Positions 18,019 to 25,427 of a DNA stretch of 33,448 nt are shown in pieces. The notes below the pieces were generated by a model, which did not search any database, had not been told where the DNA came from, and saw only the letters and a program-made list of their open reading frames with translations. This DNA comes from an uncultured Granulosicoccaceae bacterium. GTDB taxonomy: Bacteria; Pseudomonadota; Gammaproteobacteria; Granulosicoccales; Granulosicoccaceae. Position 1 is the stretch's first letter. Each line of letters begins with the position of its first letter. The translations under genes and the position numbers were made by a program. The stretch lies in assembly GCA_937931165.1 (NCBI GenBank), contig CALHCI010000020.1:1-33448 (forward strand). The letters are read 5' to 3'.

Positions 18019-18047
18019 AGAATCCCACCTGCAAACATCAATGTCAA
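18019..18047 (-). promoter_or_regulatory. candidate rhaR promoter
   Basis: On the minus strand TTGACA (18047-18042) is followed after 17 bases by GATTCT (18024-18019), a weak -10. The -35 box is part of a TGATTGACA motif that repeats, inverted, at the other side of the intergenic region. Confidence 0.4.
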
Positions 18048-18106
18048 TCAAATCTGATCAAAATCGATTGTAAATGATTGGGTGTGATTGAATATGATTG
18101 ACAATC
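18045..18106. promoter_or_regulatory. phased GATTG array, probable RhaR operator
   Basis: GATTG occurs on the + strand at 18066, 18076, 18086 and 18096, exactly 10 bases apart, with a degenerate GATCA at 18056 in the same phase. Inverted CAATC copies lie at 18045 and 18102. Repeats in phase with the DNA helix are typical of operators of DeoR-family proteins. The outermost copies overlap TTGACA boxes for both divergent transcripts, so a bound repressor would block both. Confidence 0.72.
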
Positions 18107-18126
18107 AAACAGATAAAGTTCATCTT
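18098..18126 (+). promoter_or_regulatory. candidate rhaDI promoter
   Basis: TTGACA (18098-18103) is followed after 17 bases by CATCTT (18121-18126), a weak -10. The -35 box overlaps the last GATTG repeat. The start codon of rhaD lies 44 bases farther on, behind GGAGG. Confidence 0.4.
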
Positions 18127-18169
18127 TAACACAAGGTGATGAAAGGGCGGGGATGCGCCCGGAGGAAAT

Positions 18170-20272
18170 ATGGCAGCCACAAATTCCGCTGGCCTGTTAG
18201 ACAACTTGTGGGACAAATCTGTCGCACACGGTAAGAGCGAGTCTGAATTGTTGTTGTATCGCTCCAACCTGCTTGGCTCGGACAAACGCATTACCAACTT
18301 CGGTGGTGGCAACACGTCTGCAAAGGTCATGGAGAACGATCCGATTACCGGTGAAGATATCGAGGTACTTTGGGTAAAAGGCTCCGGCGGTGATGTCGGC
18401 ACCATCAATATGGACGGTTTCTCCACGTTGTATATGGATAAACTCAATGCGCTTAAAAACGTTTATCGCGGTGTGGACTATGAAGATGAGATGGTCGGTT
18501 ACCTGCCGCACTGTACGTACAATCTGAACCCTCGCGCAGCATCTATTGATACGCCGTTGCATGCCTATGTACCGCGTAAACATGTTGACCATATGCACCC
18601 GGATGCAGTCATTGCGATTGCAGCAGCCGAGAATGGCGAAGCGCTGACCCGTGAGATTTACGGTAACGACATTGGCTGGCTGCCATGGAAGCGCCCAGGC
18701 TATGAACTCGGATTGTGGCTTGAGAAGTTTTGTCTGGAGTATCCCGAAGCGAAAGGTGTGGTGCTCGGGAGCCACGGCTTGTTTACGTGGGCTGATACCG
18801 CCCACGAGTGCTACCAGCTATCACTCGATATCATTAACAAGGCGATTGCCTGGTTTGACAGCCGCGTCAGTTCAAATACTGTATTTGGTGGCGAAAAGGT
18901 GGTGTCGCTGCCTGCTGCTGAAAGGAAAAATATTGCCAATAGTCTAATGGTATCGATTCGTGCCATGGTCAGTGAGCAACAACTGATGGTCGGGCATTTT
19001 GATGATAGTCCGGTGGTACTCGAGTTTGTTAACTCTAATAACATGAACAGTCTGGCAGCATTGGGTACCAGTTGCCCGGATCATTTTTTAAGAACCAAAA
19101 TCCGACCTTTAGTGGTGGATTTTAACCCGGCGCAACCAGATACTGATGGCACACTTGCCTCGTTAAGTCAGTCTGTTGCTGATTATCGGCAGGACTATCA
19201 GGCCTATTACAATAGAAACAAAGAGGCAGACTCACCACCCGTTAGAGACCCCAATGCGGTAGTGTATCTGGTGCCGGGTGTTGGCATGATCACGTTTGCA
19301 AAAGATAAAGCCACTGCCAGAGTGTCTGCTGAATTTTATACTAACGCCATTAATGTGATGCGCGGGGCATCGTCGGTGTCGACATACACAGGGTTGCCTG
19401 AAAAGGAAGCCTTTGATATTGAATACTGGTTGCTTGAAGAAGCCAAATTGCAACGGCTTCCAAAGCCCAAATCGCTGGCGGGGCAGGTTGCTTTTGTCAC
19501 CGGTGGTGCGGGTGGTATAGGTTCAGCAGCGGCGGAGCGTTTTCTTCGTGAGGGCGCTTGTGTTGTACTTGCAGACATTGATGCCGACTCCCTTGCCAAA
19601 ACCGCTACAGAGTTGAGCGAAGCCTACTCTGCAGATGTTGTACACAGTGTGATCATGGATGTAACTGATGAAGCCTCGGTTGAGCTGGCATTTGAGTCGG
19701 CTACATTACGCTATGGCGGTATAGACATACTGGTGTCCAACGCGGGTATCGCCTCCTCAGCGCCAATTGCAGAGACAACACTTGAACTGTGGGATAAAAA
19801 CATGTCGATACTATCCACAGGCTATTTTCTGGTATCACGTGCTGCCTTTAAGATAATGCAAACACAGAATGTTGGTGGTTCTATCATTTTTATTGCATCG
19901 AAAAACGGTTTGGCAGCATCACCGGGTGCCAGCGCGTACTGCACAGCAAAAGCATCAGAGATACACCTGGCGCGTTGCCTTGCACTGGAAGGGGCACCAA
20001 ACGGTATTCGCGTTAATGTGGTAAACCCCGATGCAGTATTAAGAGGGTCAAAAATCTGGTCCGGTGACTGGCTGCAGGAGCGAGCCGATGCTTATGGAAA
20101 AGAGACTGACGAACTCGAAGCGCATTACCGTGAACGTTCTTTGTTAAAACGATCAGTGTTTCCTGAAGATGTGGCAGAGGCCTGTTACTTCTTTGCCTGT
20201 GATGCTTCGGCCAAGTCTACCGGTAATATCATTAATGTTGATGCCGGTAACGTGCAATCTTTTACTCGTTAG
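18170..20272 (+). CDS. rhaD: bifunctional rhamnulose-1-phosphate aldolase / short-chain lactaldehyde dehydrogenase
   Basis: A 700-residue two-domain enzyme. Residues 1 to about 420 are a class II aldolase/adducin domain that cleaves L-rhamnulose 1-phosphate to dihydroxyacetone phosphate and L-lactaldehyde; candidate zinc ligands are His141 and His143 (KHVDHMHPDAVIA) and His202 (GSHGLFTWAD). Residues about 437-700 are a short-chain dehydrogenase with the NAD motif TGGAGGIG (444-451), NAG (524-526), Ser577 and the catalytic Y590-x3-K594, which would oxidise lactaldehyde to lactate. The same fusion is known from Rhizobium RhaD and differs from the separate E. coli RhaD. The start has GGAGGAAAT directly upstream. 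RhaI follows after seven bases. Confidence 0.93.
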   Translation: MAATNSAGLLDNLWDKSVAHGKSESELLLYRSNLLGSDKRITNFGGGNTSAKVMENDPITGEDIEVLWVKGSGGDVGTINMDGFSTLYMDKLNALKNVYRGVDYEDEMVGYLPHCTYNLNPRAASIDTPLHAYVPRKHVDHMHPDAVIAIAAAENGEALTREIYGNDIGWLPWKRPGYELGLWLEKFCLEYPEAKGVVLGSHGLFTWADTAHECYQLSLDIINKAIAWFDSRVSSNTVFGGEKVVSLPAAERKNIANSLMVSIRAMVSEQQLMVGHFDDSPVVLEFVNSNNMNSLAALGTSCPDHFLRTKIRPLVVDFNPAQPDTDGTLASLSQSVADYRQDYQAYYNRNKEADSPPVRDPNAVVYLVPGVGMITFAKDKATARVSAEFYTNAINVMRGASSVSTYTGLPEKEAFDIEYWLLEEAKLQRLPKPKSLAGQVAFVTGGAGGIGSAAAERFLREGACVVLADIDADSLAKTATELSEAYSADVVHSVIMDVTDEASVELAFESATLRYGGIDILVSNAGIASSAPIAETTLELWDKNMSILSTGYFLVSRAAFKIMQTQNVGGSIIFIASKNGLAASPGASAYCTAKASEIHLARCLALEGAPNGIRVNVVNPDAVLRGSKIWSGDWLQERADAYGKETDELEAHYRERSLLKRSVFPEDVAEACYFFACDASAKSTGNIINVDAGNVQSFTR

Positions 20273-20279
20273 ATAAGCC

Positions 20280-21566
20280 ATGAATAATATTTCTGACAGC
20301 CTGATTCATAGTGAAAACGAAGCGTTAAAGGCTAATGCCACCACAGACTATGAAGCGCTGGGTGAACGATTATCACGACGCGGGGTTGATATTCAAGCCA
20401 TCACTGACAAGGTGGCAGCCTTTGGTGTGGCAGTGCCGTCCTGGGGAGTCGGCACCGGTGGTACCCGGTTTGCGCGTTTTCCGGGGATGGGAGAGCCACG
20501 GGATATTTTTGACAAGCTTGATGACTGTGGTGTGATTAACCGGTTAACCGGTGCGACGCCATCCGTATCTCTGCATATTCCATGGGATATTGCCAGTGCG
20601 GATGACCTGCGTGCCAAAGCGCAACAGCACGGCCTGCGCTTCGATGCGATGAACTCTAATACGTTTCAGGATCAGCAGCAGCAAACGTATTCTTATAAGT
20701 TTGGTTCGTTATCACATACTAATGCCGCAACAAGGCAGCAGGCGATTGAACACAATCTGGCGTGTATTGAGTTAGGCGTGGCGATTGGTTCCAATGCGCT
20801 GACTGTATGGGTGGGTGATGGTTCGAATTTTCCCGGTCAGACCAACCTGACCAGTCAGTTTGAACGTTACCTTGAGTCTGCGCAGACTATCTATAACAGC
20901 CTGCCTGCAGACTGGCGTTTATACACAGAGCACAAAATTTATGAGCCTGCATTTTACTCTACTGTGGTGCAGGACTGGGGAACTAACTATCTGATTGCCC
21001 AGACGCTGGGTGATCGCGCTTACTGTCTGGTGGATCTGGGTCATCACGCACCCAACGTGAACATTGAGATGATTGTTGCCAGACTGGTGCAGTTTCAGAA
21101 GCTTGGCGGTTTTCACTTTAATGACAGTAAATACGGTGATGATGATCTTGATACCGCCGCGATTGATCCGTTTCGATTGTTTTTAATATTCAATGAACTG
21201 GTTGACGCTGATGTGCGTGGTAAGCTGGACAAGAATCTTGCGCACATGCTTGATCAGTCGCATAACGTCACCGACCCGATCGAAAGCCTGATGCAAAGTG
21301 CAATGGAGGTACAGCGCGCTTATGCGCAAGCTTTGCTGGTAGACCGTAAGGCGCTGGCAGATTTTCAGCAGGGCAACGATGTCCTGATGGCTGCACAGGT
21401 GTTAAAAGAAGCATTCAGAACAGATGTGGAACCGATTCTCGCTATGGGTCGTCTGCAAAAGGGCAATGCGATTAACCCGGTGGCGGCTTATCGCAAATCG
21501 GGCTATCGACAGCATGTTGCAGAACAACGGCCGGAAGTGGCGGCGGGTTCTTCCGGCATTGTCTGA
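20280..21566 (+). CDS. rhaI: L-rhamnose isomerase (Rhizobium/Pseudomonas type)
   Basis: A 428-residue TIM-barrel isomerase converting L-rhamnose to L-rhamnulose. It belongs to the rhizobial/P. stutzeri isomerase group and not to the E. coli RhaA group. Metal- and substrate-site segments include FDAMNSNTFQDQ, LYTEHKIYEPAFYSTVVQDW, CLVDLGHHAPNVNIEMIVA and GGFHFNDSKYGDDDLD, with the expected Glu, Asp and His residues. The length fits (about 430). It is the second gene of the rightward rhaDI unit and completes the pathway. The 27-base gap to the convergent FMN gene holds only a tiny CCTG/CAGG stem, not a convincing terminator. Confidence 0.92.
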   Translation: MNNISDSLIHSENEALKANATTDYEALGERLSRRGVDIQAITDKVAAFGVAVPSWGVGTGGTRFARFPGMGEPRDIFDKLDDCGVINRLTGATPSVSLHIPWDIASADDLRAKAQQHGLRFDAMNSNTFQDQQQQTYSYKFGSLSHTNAATRQQAIEHNLACIELGVAIGSNALTVWVGDGSNFPGQTNLTSQFERYLESAQTIYNSLPADWRLYTEHKIYEPAFYSTVVQDWGTNYLIAQTLGDRAYCLVDLGHHAPNVNIEMIVARLVQFQKLGGFHFNDSKYGDDDLDTAAIDPFRLFLIFNELVDADVRGKLDKNLAHMLDQSHNVTDPIESLMQSAMEVQRAYAQALLVDRKALADFQQGNDVLMAAQVLKEAFRTDVEPILAMGRLQKGNAINPVAAYRKSGYRQHVAEQRPEVAAGSSGIV

Positions 21567-21593
21567 TAAAGCTGAATTTGGTAAGCCTGCTTG

Positions 21594-22922
21594 TCAGGTG
21601 TAGGTTTGTTGCCCCGGCACCCACTGAGTCCCGGCTAACGGCACACCAGCCATAGCTGCCGCTTCAACGGTGAGTGCACAAAGGTCTTCCGGTTCCAGAT
21701 TATGAATGTTGTTTTTGCCGCAGGCACGTGCAATGGTTTGTGCCTCGAGCGTCAGTACATTTAAATAGTTTGCCAGTCTGCGCCCGGCGATTTCCGGGTC
21801 GAGCCTTTTCATCAGCTCCGGATCCTGGGTGGTAATACCTGCCGGGTCCTGTCCTTCGTGCCAGTCATCGTAGCACCCGGCAGCACTGCCCAATGCTTCA
21901 TATTCTTCTGCCCAGCGCGGGTCGTTATCACCAATGGCAACCAGTGCTGCTGTTCCAATAGACACCGCATCAGCGCCAAGTGCCAGCGCCTTGGCTACAT
22001 CTGCCCCGTTGCGTATACCGCCAGAGATGATCAACTGTACTTTGCGGTGCATACCTAAATCCTGCAGCGCTTGTACAGCGGGTCTTATGCAGGCAAGGGT
22101 AGGTTGCCCGACATGTTCGATAAACACTTCCTGCGTTGCCGCAGTGCCGCCCTGCATGCCATCGAGCACGATAACATCGGCACCGGACTTCACCGCAAGT
22201 GCAACATCGTAGTAGGGGCGTGCACCACCGACTTTGACAAATACCGGTATCTGCCAGTCAGTGATTTCGCGTAGCTCCAGTATTTTAATTTCAAGATCAT
22301 CGGGGCCGGTCCAGTCCGGGTGACGGCACGCCGAGCGTTGGTCGATACCCGCCGGAAGATTGCGCATGGAGGCAACTCTGTCGGAAATTTTCTGCCCTAA
22401 TAACATGCCACCACCACCAGGCTTCGCACCTTGCCCGACAACCATTTCAACGGCATCTGCTCGGCGCAGATCGTCGGGGTTCATGCCATAGCGTGAAGGC
22501 AGGTACTGATAAACCAGTGTTTTGGAGTGTCCGCGTTCTTCTTCAGTCATGCCGCCGTCACCGGTTGTGGTGCTGGTGCCAGCCATGGAGGCGCCACGCC
22601 CGAGTGATTCTTTGGCAGGTCCTGAAAGCGACCCAAAGCTCATGCCTGCGATGGTGATCGGAATGTCCAGCGTGATGGGTTTCTTTGCATAGCGAGTGCC
22701 CAGTACCACGTTGGTGGTGCACTTTTCACGATAGCCTTCTAACGGGTAGCGTGACATTGACGCGCCCAGAAACAAAAGATCGTCAAAGTGCGGTAATTTT
22801 CTTTTAGCACCACCGCCACGTATATCGTAGATGCCGGTAGCCGCCGCCCTTCTGATTTCGGACAGCGTGTAATCATCGAAGGTTGATGATTGTCTTGGAG
22901 TAGTGTTGGGTGTCTTATCCAT
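21594..22922 (-). CDS. FMN-binding glutamate-synthase-like subunit (GlxD/MgsC type)
   Basis: A 442-residue protein equivalent to the central FMN-containing synthase domain of GltB. It has the FMN segments IAGMSFGSLSGPAKESLGRG, VFVKVGGARPYYDVALAVKSGAD and VIVLDGMQGGTAATQE, and ends with KALALGADAVSIGTAALVAIG. In GltB the 3Fe-4S cluster is held by a C-x(5)-C-x(4)-C motif before PVG-ATQ(D/N)P; here the aligned stretch is AAGCYDDWHEGQDPAGITTQ, where only the first Cys remains and the others are Trp and Asp. With the two upstream genes it would form a three-subunit amidotransferase/synthase such as N-methylglutamate synthase (MgsABC) or the GlxBCD complex. Substrate is uncertain. Confidence 0.82.
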   Translation of the reverse strand: MDKTPNTTPRQSSTFDDYTLSEIRRAAATGIYDIRGGGAKRKLPHFDDLLFLGASMSRYPLEGYREKCTTNVVLGTRYAKKPITLDIPITIAGMSFGSLSGPAKESLGRGASMAGTSTTTGDGGMTEEERGHSKTLVYQYLPSRYGMNPDDLRRADAVEMVVGQGAKPGGGGMLLGQKISDRVASMRNLPAGIDQRSACRHPDWTGPDDLEIKILELREITDWQIPVFVKVGGARPYYDVALAVKSGADVIVLDGMQGGTAATQEVFIEHVGQPTLACIRPAVQALQDLGMHRKVQLIISGGIRNGADVAKALALGADAVSIGTAALVAIGDNDPRWAEEYEALGSAAGCYDDWHEGQDPAGITTQDPELMKRLDPEIAGRRLANYLNVLTLEAQTIARACGKNNIHNLEPEDLCALTVEAAAMAGVPLAGTQWVPGQQTYT

Positions 22923-22998
22923 GGCTTTTACTTGGATTACTCTGTTGGTTTGAGCGACGACAGGTTGTGCGTGGCAGCGTTTGTTTTAGCAAGGTCGG

Positions 22999-23676
22999 CT
23001 AGTAGGCTGATGCGTTATCAATATTAAAATGATAGAGCTCGCGTGCTGATCCGTAGCGTTTGAACTGATCTGCGGTGGCATCTGCACCTGCCTGCTTTAG
23101 CAGTTCAGTAAGCTCGGTGAGATGTTCTTCTTTCATTGGCTTTTCAATGCAGTCTGCCCCAAGGCTTTTAACGTTGCCGCGCACATACAAGCGCGCTTCA
23201 TACAAAGAGTCTCCAAGCGCGTCTCCGGCATCGCCAAGTACTACCAGATTTCCGGACTGCGCCATAAACGCCGACATATGCCCGATGTTGCCGTGCACCA
23301 CAATGTTGATGCCTTTCATGGAGATACCGCATCGTGAAGATGCATTGCCTTTGATATTAAGTAAGCCGCCGTGGCCGCTGGCACCTGCGTATTGGCTGGC
23401 ATCGCCGTGTACGGTCAGACTGCCTGACATCATGTTTTCTGCCGCACCGGGGCCGACGGAACCGTGAACTTCTACATTGGCGTGTTTGTTCATTCCTGCG
23501 CAGTAATAACCGGTGGAGCCGTTAATTGAAACGTTTAACGGTGCGTTTAACCCGACAGCAATGGCGTGTGCGCCGTTGGGGTTGAGTACCTCGCATTTTG
23601 TTGTGGAGTCGGCGGGTTGCGCGTGTAACTGTTGATTCAGGTTGCGAATTTCACCGTCAGTGATATCGATCTGCAT
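22999..23676 (-). CDS. GXGXG-domain glutamate-synthase-like subunit (GlxC/MgsB type)
   Basis: A 225-residue protein corresponding to the C-terminal beta-helix of GltB. Repeated Gly-rich turns are visible (GSVGPGAAENMMSG, ASGHGGLLNIKGNASS, NIGHMSAFMAQSGNLVVLGDAGDALGD). The frame is open for 72 more codons upstream, but that portion overlaps the amidotransferase gene; the ATG at 23676, with GGGAG about eight bases upstream and one base after the previous stop, gives the expected N-terminus MQIDITDGEIRNLNQQLHAQ. This domain is structural, linking the amidotransferase and FMN parts. It lies between those two genes in one leftward unit. Confidence 0.85.
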   Translation of the reverse strand: MQIDITDGEIRNLNQQLHAQPADSTTKCEVLNPNGAHAIAVGLNAPLNVSINGSTGYYCAGMNKHANVEVHGSVGPGAAENMMSGSLTVHGDASQYAGASGHGGLLNIKGNASSRCGISMKGINIVVHGNIGHMSAFMAQSGNLVVLGDAGDALGDSLYEARLYVRGNVKSLGADCIEKPMKEEHLTELTELLKQAGADATADQFKRYGSARELYHFNIDNASAY

Positions 23677-23677
23677 G

Positions 23678-24574
23678 TTAGTGCTCCCAAAAGTAGACGG
23701 TTGCAGGCTCTGGTTCCCAGACCCTGGCAGACTGGATATCTGGCAGATTAACCAGCGCTCTGTATTCACTGCCAAAGGCAACGTATTGATCAGTCTCTGC
23801 CAGTACAGCAGGCTTACATGCGATAGGGTCACGCAGTACGCCAAAGCCGTTTTGCGTGCCAACCACAAACGTGTAAAAACCGTCGAGATCATCGATGCCG
23901 GCTTCCAGTGCTTCTCCGAGGCTGCATCCCTGATTCAGTTTGTGGGTTAAATAGGCAGCCGCGACTTCTGTGTCGTTTTCGGTTTCAAACGTAAGCCCTT
24001 CATGAATTAACTCGCGGCGTTTTATGTTGTGATTGGAGAGCGAGCCGTTGTGTACCAGGCACTGATCGTAGCCGGTAGAGAACGGGTGAGCACCCAGTGT
24101 GGTTACCGCAGATTCTGTTGCCATGCGGGTATGGCCGATGCCGTGGCTGCCTGCCAGCTTATCGATTGAAAAGCGATCGATGACATCTGCAGGTAAGCCA
24201 ACTTCTTTATAGATTTCAACCGAGTTGCCGGTGCTCATCATACGCAGTGATGGCTTTAGCTTTTGCATGGCGGCAGAAAAGTCGTCTATGCGATCAGCCG
24301 GCACACGAACAATGGCGTGTGTATCGATTACCTGTACCGGGACCTTGCAGTCGAGTTCGCTGCTGAGTACTTCCTGTAAATCTGCAAATTCGGTTTGCGG
24401 GTCGAGTGATTGCAGCGTGACTTTTAACGTATTGTTTTCTTCAGCACCGTATACCGCGACACCGGCACTATCAGGGCCACGATCTGTCATCGTCACCAGC
24501 ATGTCTGACAGCAAACTGCCAAGTTCCGGTTGAAGTGATTGATCTTTGAGAAATAAACCGACAATTCCACACAT
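23678..24574 (-). CDS. class II glutamine amidotransferase subunit (GlxB/MgsA type)
   Basis: A 298-residue Ntn-type glutaminase that releases ammonia from glutamine for the synthase subunit. The catalytic Cys2 is exposed after removal of Met1 (MCGIVGLFL), and the family motifs TDRGPDSAGVAVYG, GIGHTRMATESAVTTLGAHPFS, CLVHNGSLSNHNI and ETENDTEVAAAYL are all intact. It equals the N-terminal domain of GltB in a stand-alone form. It is the first gene of the three-gene leftward unit and is divergent from an XRE-cupin regulator gene, which probably controls it. No GMAS (gamma-glutamylmethylamide synthetase), N-methylglutamate dehydrogenase or GltD gene is in the window. Confidence 0.87.
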   Translation of the reverse strand: MCGIVGLFLKDQSLQPELGSLLSDMLVTMTDRGPDSAGVAVYGAEENNTLKVTLQSLDPQTEFADLQEVLSSELDCKVPVQVIDTHAIVRVPADRIDDFSAAMQKLKPSLRMMSTGNSVEIYKEVGLPADVIDRFSIDKLAGSHGIGHTRMATESAVTTLGAHPFSTGYDQCLVHNGSLSNHNIKRRELIHEGLTFETENDTEVAAAYLTHKLNQGCSLGEALEAGIDDLDGFYTFVVGTQNGFGVLRDPIACKPAVLAETDQYVAFGSEYRALVNLPDIQSARVWEPEPATVYFWEH

Positions 24575-24619
24575 GCCATGCTCTCCGCGCGCATTAGGTA
24601 TCGGCCAACGCTAACACCT

Positions 24620-24672
24620 CAATATAGAAAATTCAATATTGTGAATATAATATTCCTTACAGTGAAATATTG
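24620..24672. promoter_or_regulatory. AT-rich palindrome cluster between the amidotransferase and XRE-cupin genes
   Basis: The divergent gap holds the palindrome CAATATTG (24634-24641), the near-palindrome GAATATAATATTC (24643-24655), and related half-sites TCAATATAG (24619-24627) and GAAATATTGG (24664-24673). The clustered (C)AATATT(G) motifs make a plausible operator for the neighbouring regulator and include the only -10-like sequences (TATAAT-like) for both genes. Confidence 0.5.
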
Positions 24673-24718
24673 GAGCACTAACCGGTATACTGATATCGCA
24701 GAGAACGGTAGGAAACTG

Positions 24719-25348
24719 ATGACGAAACCAAGGCCAAGACTGACTCAGGACCCGCATGCAACACCGCTTAAGAAAGAGAAGAGTCTGGAACTCGCCATCG
24801 GCCGCGAAGTGCGACAGCTGCGAAAAAGCCAGTCGGTCACCATTGCGGAGCTGGCGGTACAGACAGAGCTTTCGATTGGTATGTTATCAAAACTGGAAAA
24901 CGGCACCACATCGGCGTCGTTAACAACGTTGCAGACGGTAGCCAACGCGCTGCGTGTTCCGATTACTGCGTTTTTCAAAGGCTATGAAGAAATGCGTGGT
25001 GTGATGCATGTTAAAGCGGGTGACGGATTGGCGGTTGATCGGGTGGGTACCCGTGCCGGTCATCAGTATCAGTTGTTAGGGCATATTGTTAATAACTCCA
25101 GTGGTGTTACCGTGGAGCCCTATCTGATCACCCTACAGGCCGAGTCAGATGTATTTCCGACATTTCAACATGATGGTACCGAGTTTCTCTATATGATAAC
25201 CGGCATTGTGGAATACCGGCATGGAGATGATATTTATCGGCTGGAGCCGGGTGACAGTCTTATCTTTGATGCGGACGCGCCACATGGGCCTGAAAAATTG
25301 ATCGAGTTGCCTGCACACTATTTATCGGTGATATCGTATCCGCAGTAA
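24719..25348 (+). CDS. XRE-family transcriptional regulator with C-terminal cupin domain
   Basis: A 209-residue regulator. An XRE helix-turn-helix (about 28-82: REVRQLRKSQSVTIAELAVQ, then LSIGMLSKLENGTTSASLTT) is followed by a double-stranded beta-helix cupin (about 130-205: FPTFQHDGTEFLYMITGIVE, then YRLEPGDSLIFDADAPHGPE) that would sense a small ligand. I choose the ATG at 24719 (MTKPRPRLTQD) over an upstream in-frame start whose 47 residues would lie in the AT-rich promoter and look non-coding. XRE-cupin proteins often control amine or amino-acid use, which fits the divergent amidotransferase/synthase genes. It is not an antitoxin-type XRE, since the cupin is complete and no toxin is adjacent. 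Confidence 0.85.
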   Translation: MTKPRPRLTQDPHATPLKKEKSLELAIGREVRQLRKSQSVTIAELAVQTELSIGMLSKLENGTTSASLTTLQTVANALRVPITAFFKGYEEMRGVMHVKAGDGLAVDRVGTRAGHQYQLLGHIVNNSSGVTVEPYLITLQAESDVFPTFQHDGTEFLYMITGIVEYRHGDDIYRLEPGDSLIFDADAPHGPEKLIELPAHYLSVISYPQ

Positions 25349-25427
25349 GTGACCTGTTAACTACAGCATCACTGTTGAGATTACACAATACGGGCTATCA
25401 GGTCTTAATCATCCGGACTCTTACTTT

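Noticed and set aside
18197..18805. 202-codon open frame on the minus strand
   Set aside because: It lies wholly inside rhaD on the opposite strand and has no ribosome site or recognisable domain.
21594..24574. Ordinary assimilatory glutamate synthase (GltBD)
   Set aside because: The domains are encoded as three separate genes, no GltD is present and the GltB Fe-S cysteine motif is lost.
24578..24718. 47-residue N-terminal extension of the XRE-cupin regulator
   Set aside because: It would run through the AT-rich divergent promoter with its palindromes; the ATG at 24719 gives the normal family length.
24719..25348. XRE protein as antitoxin of a toxin-antitoxin pair
   Set aside because: It carries a full cupin sensor domain and has no small toxin-like partner next to it.
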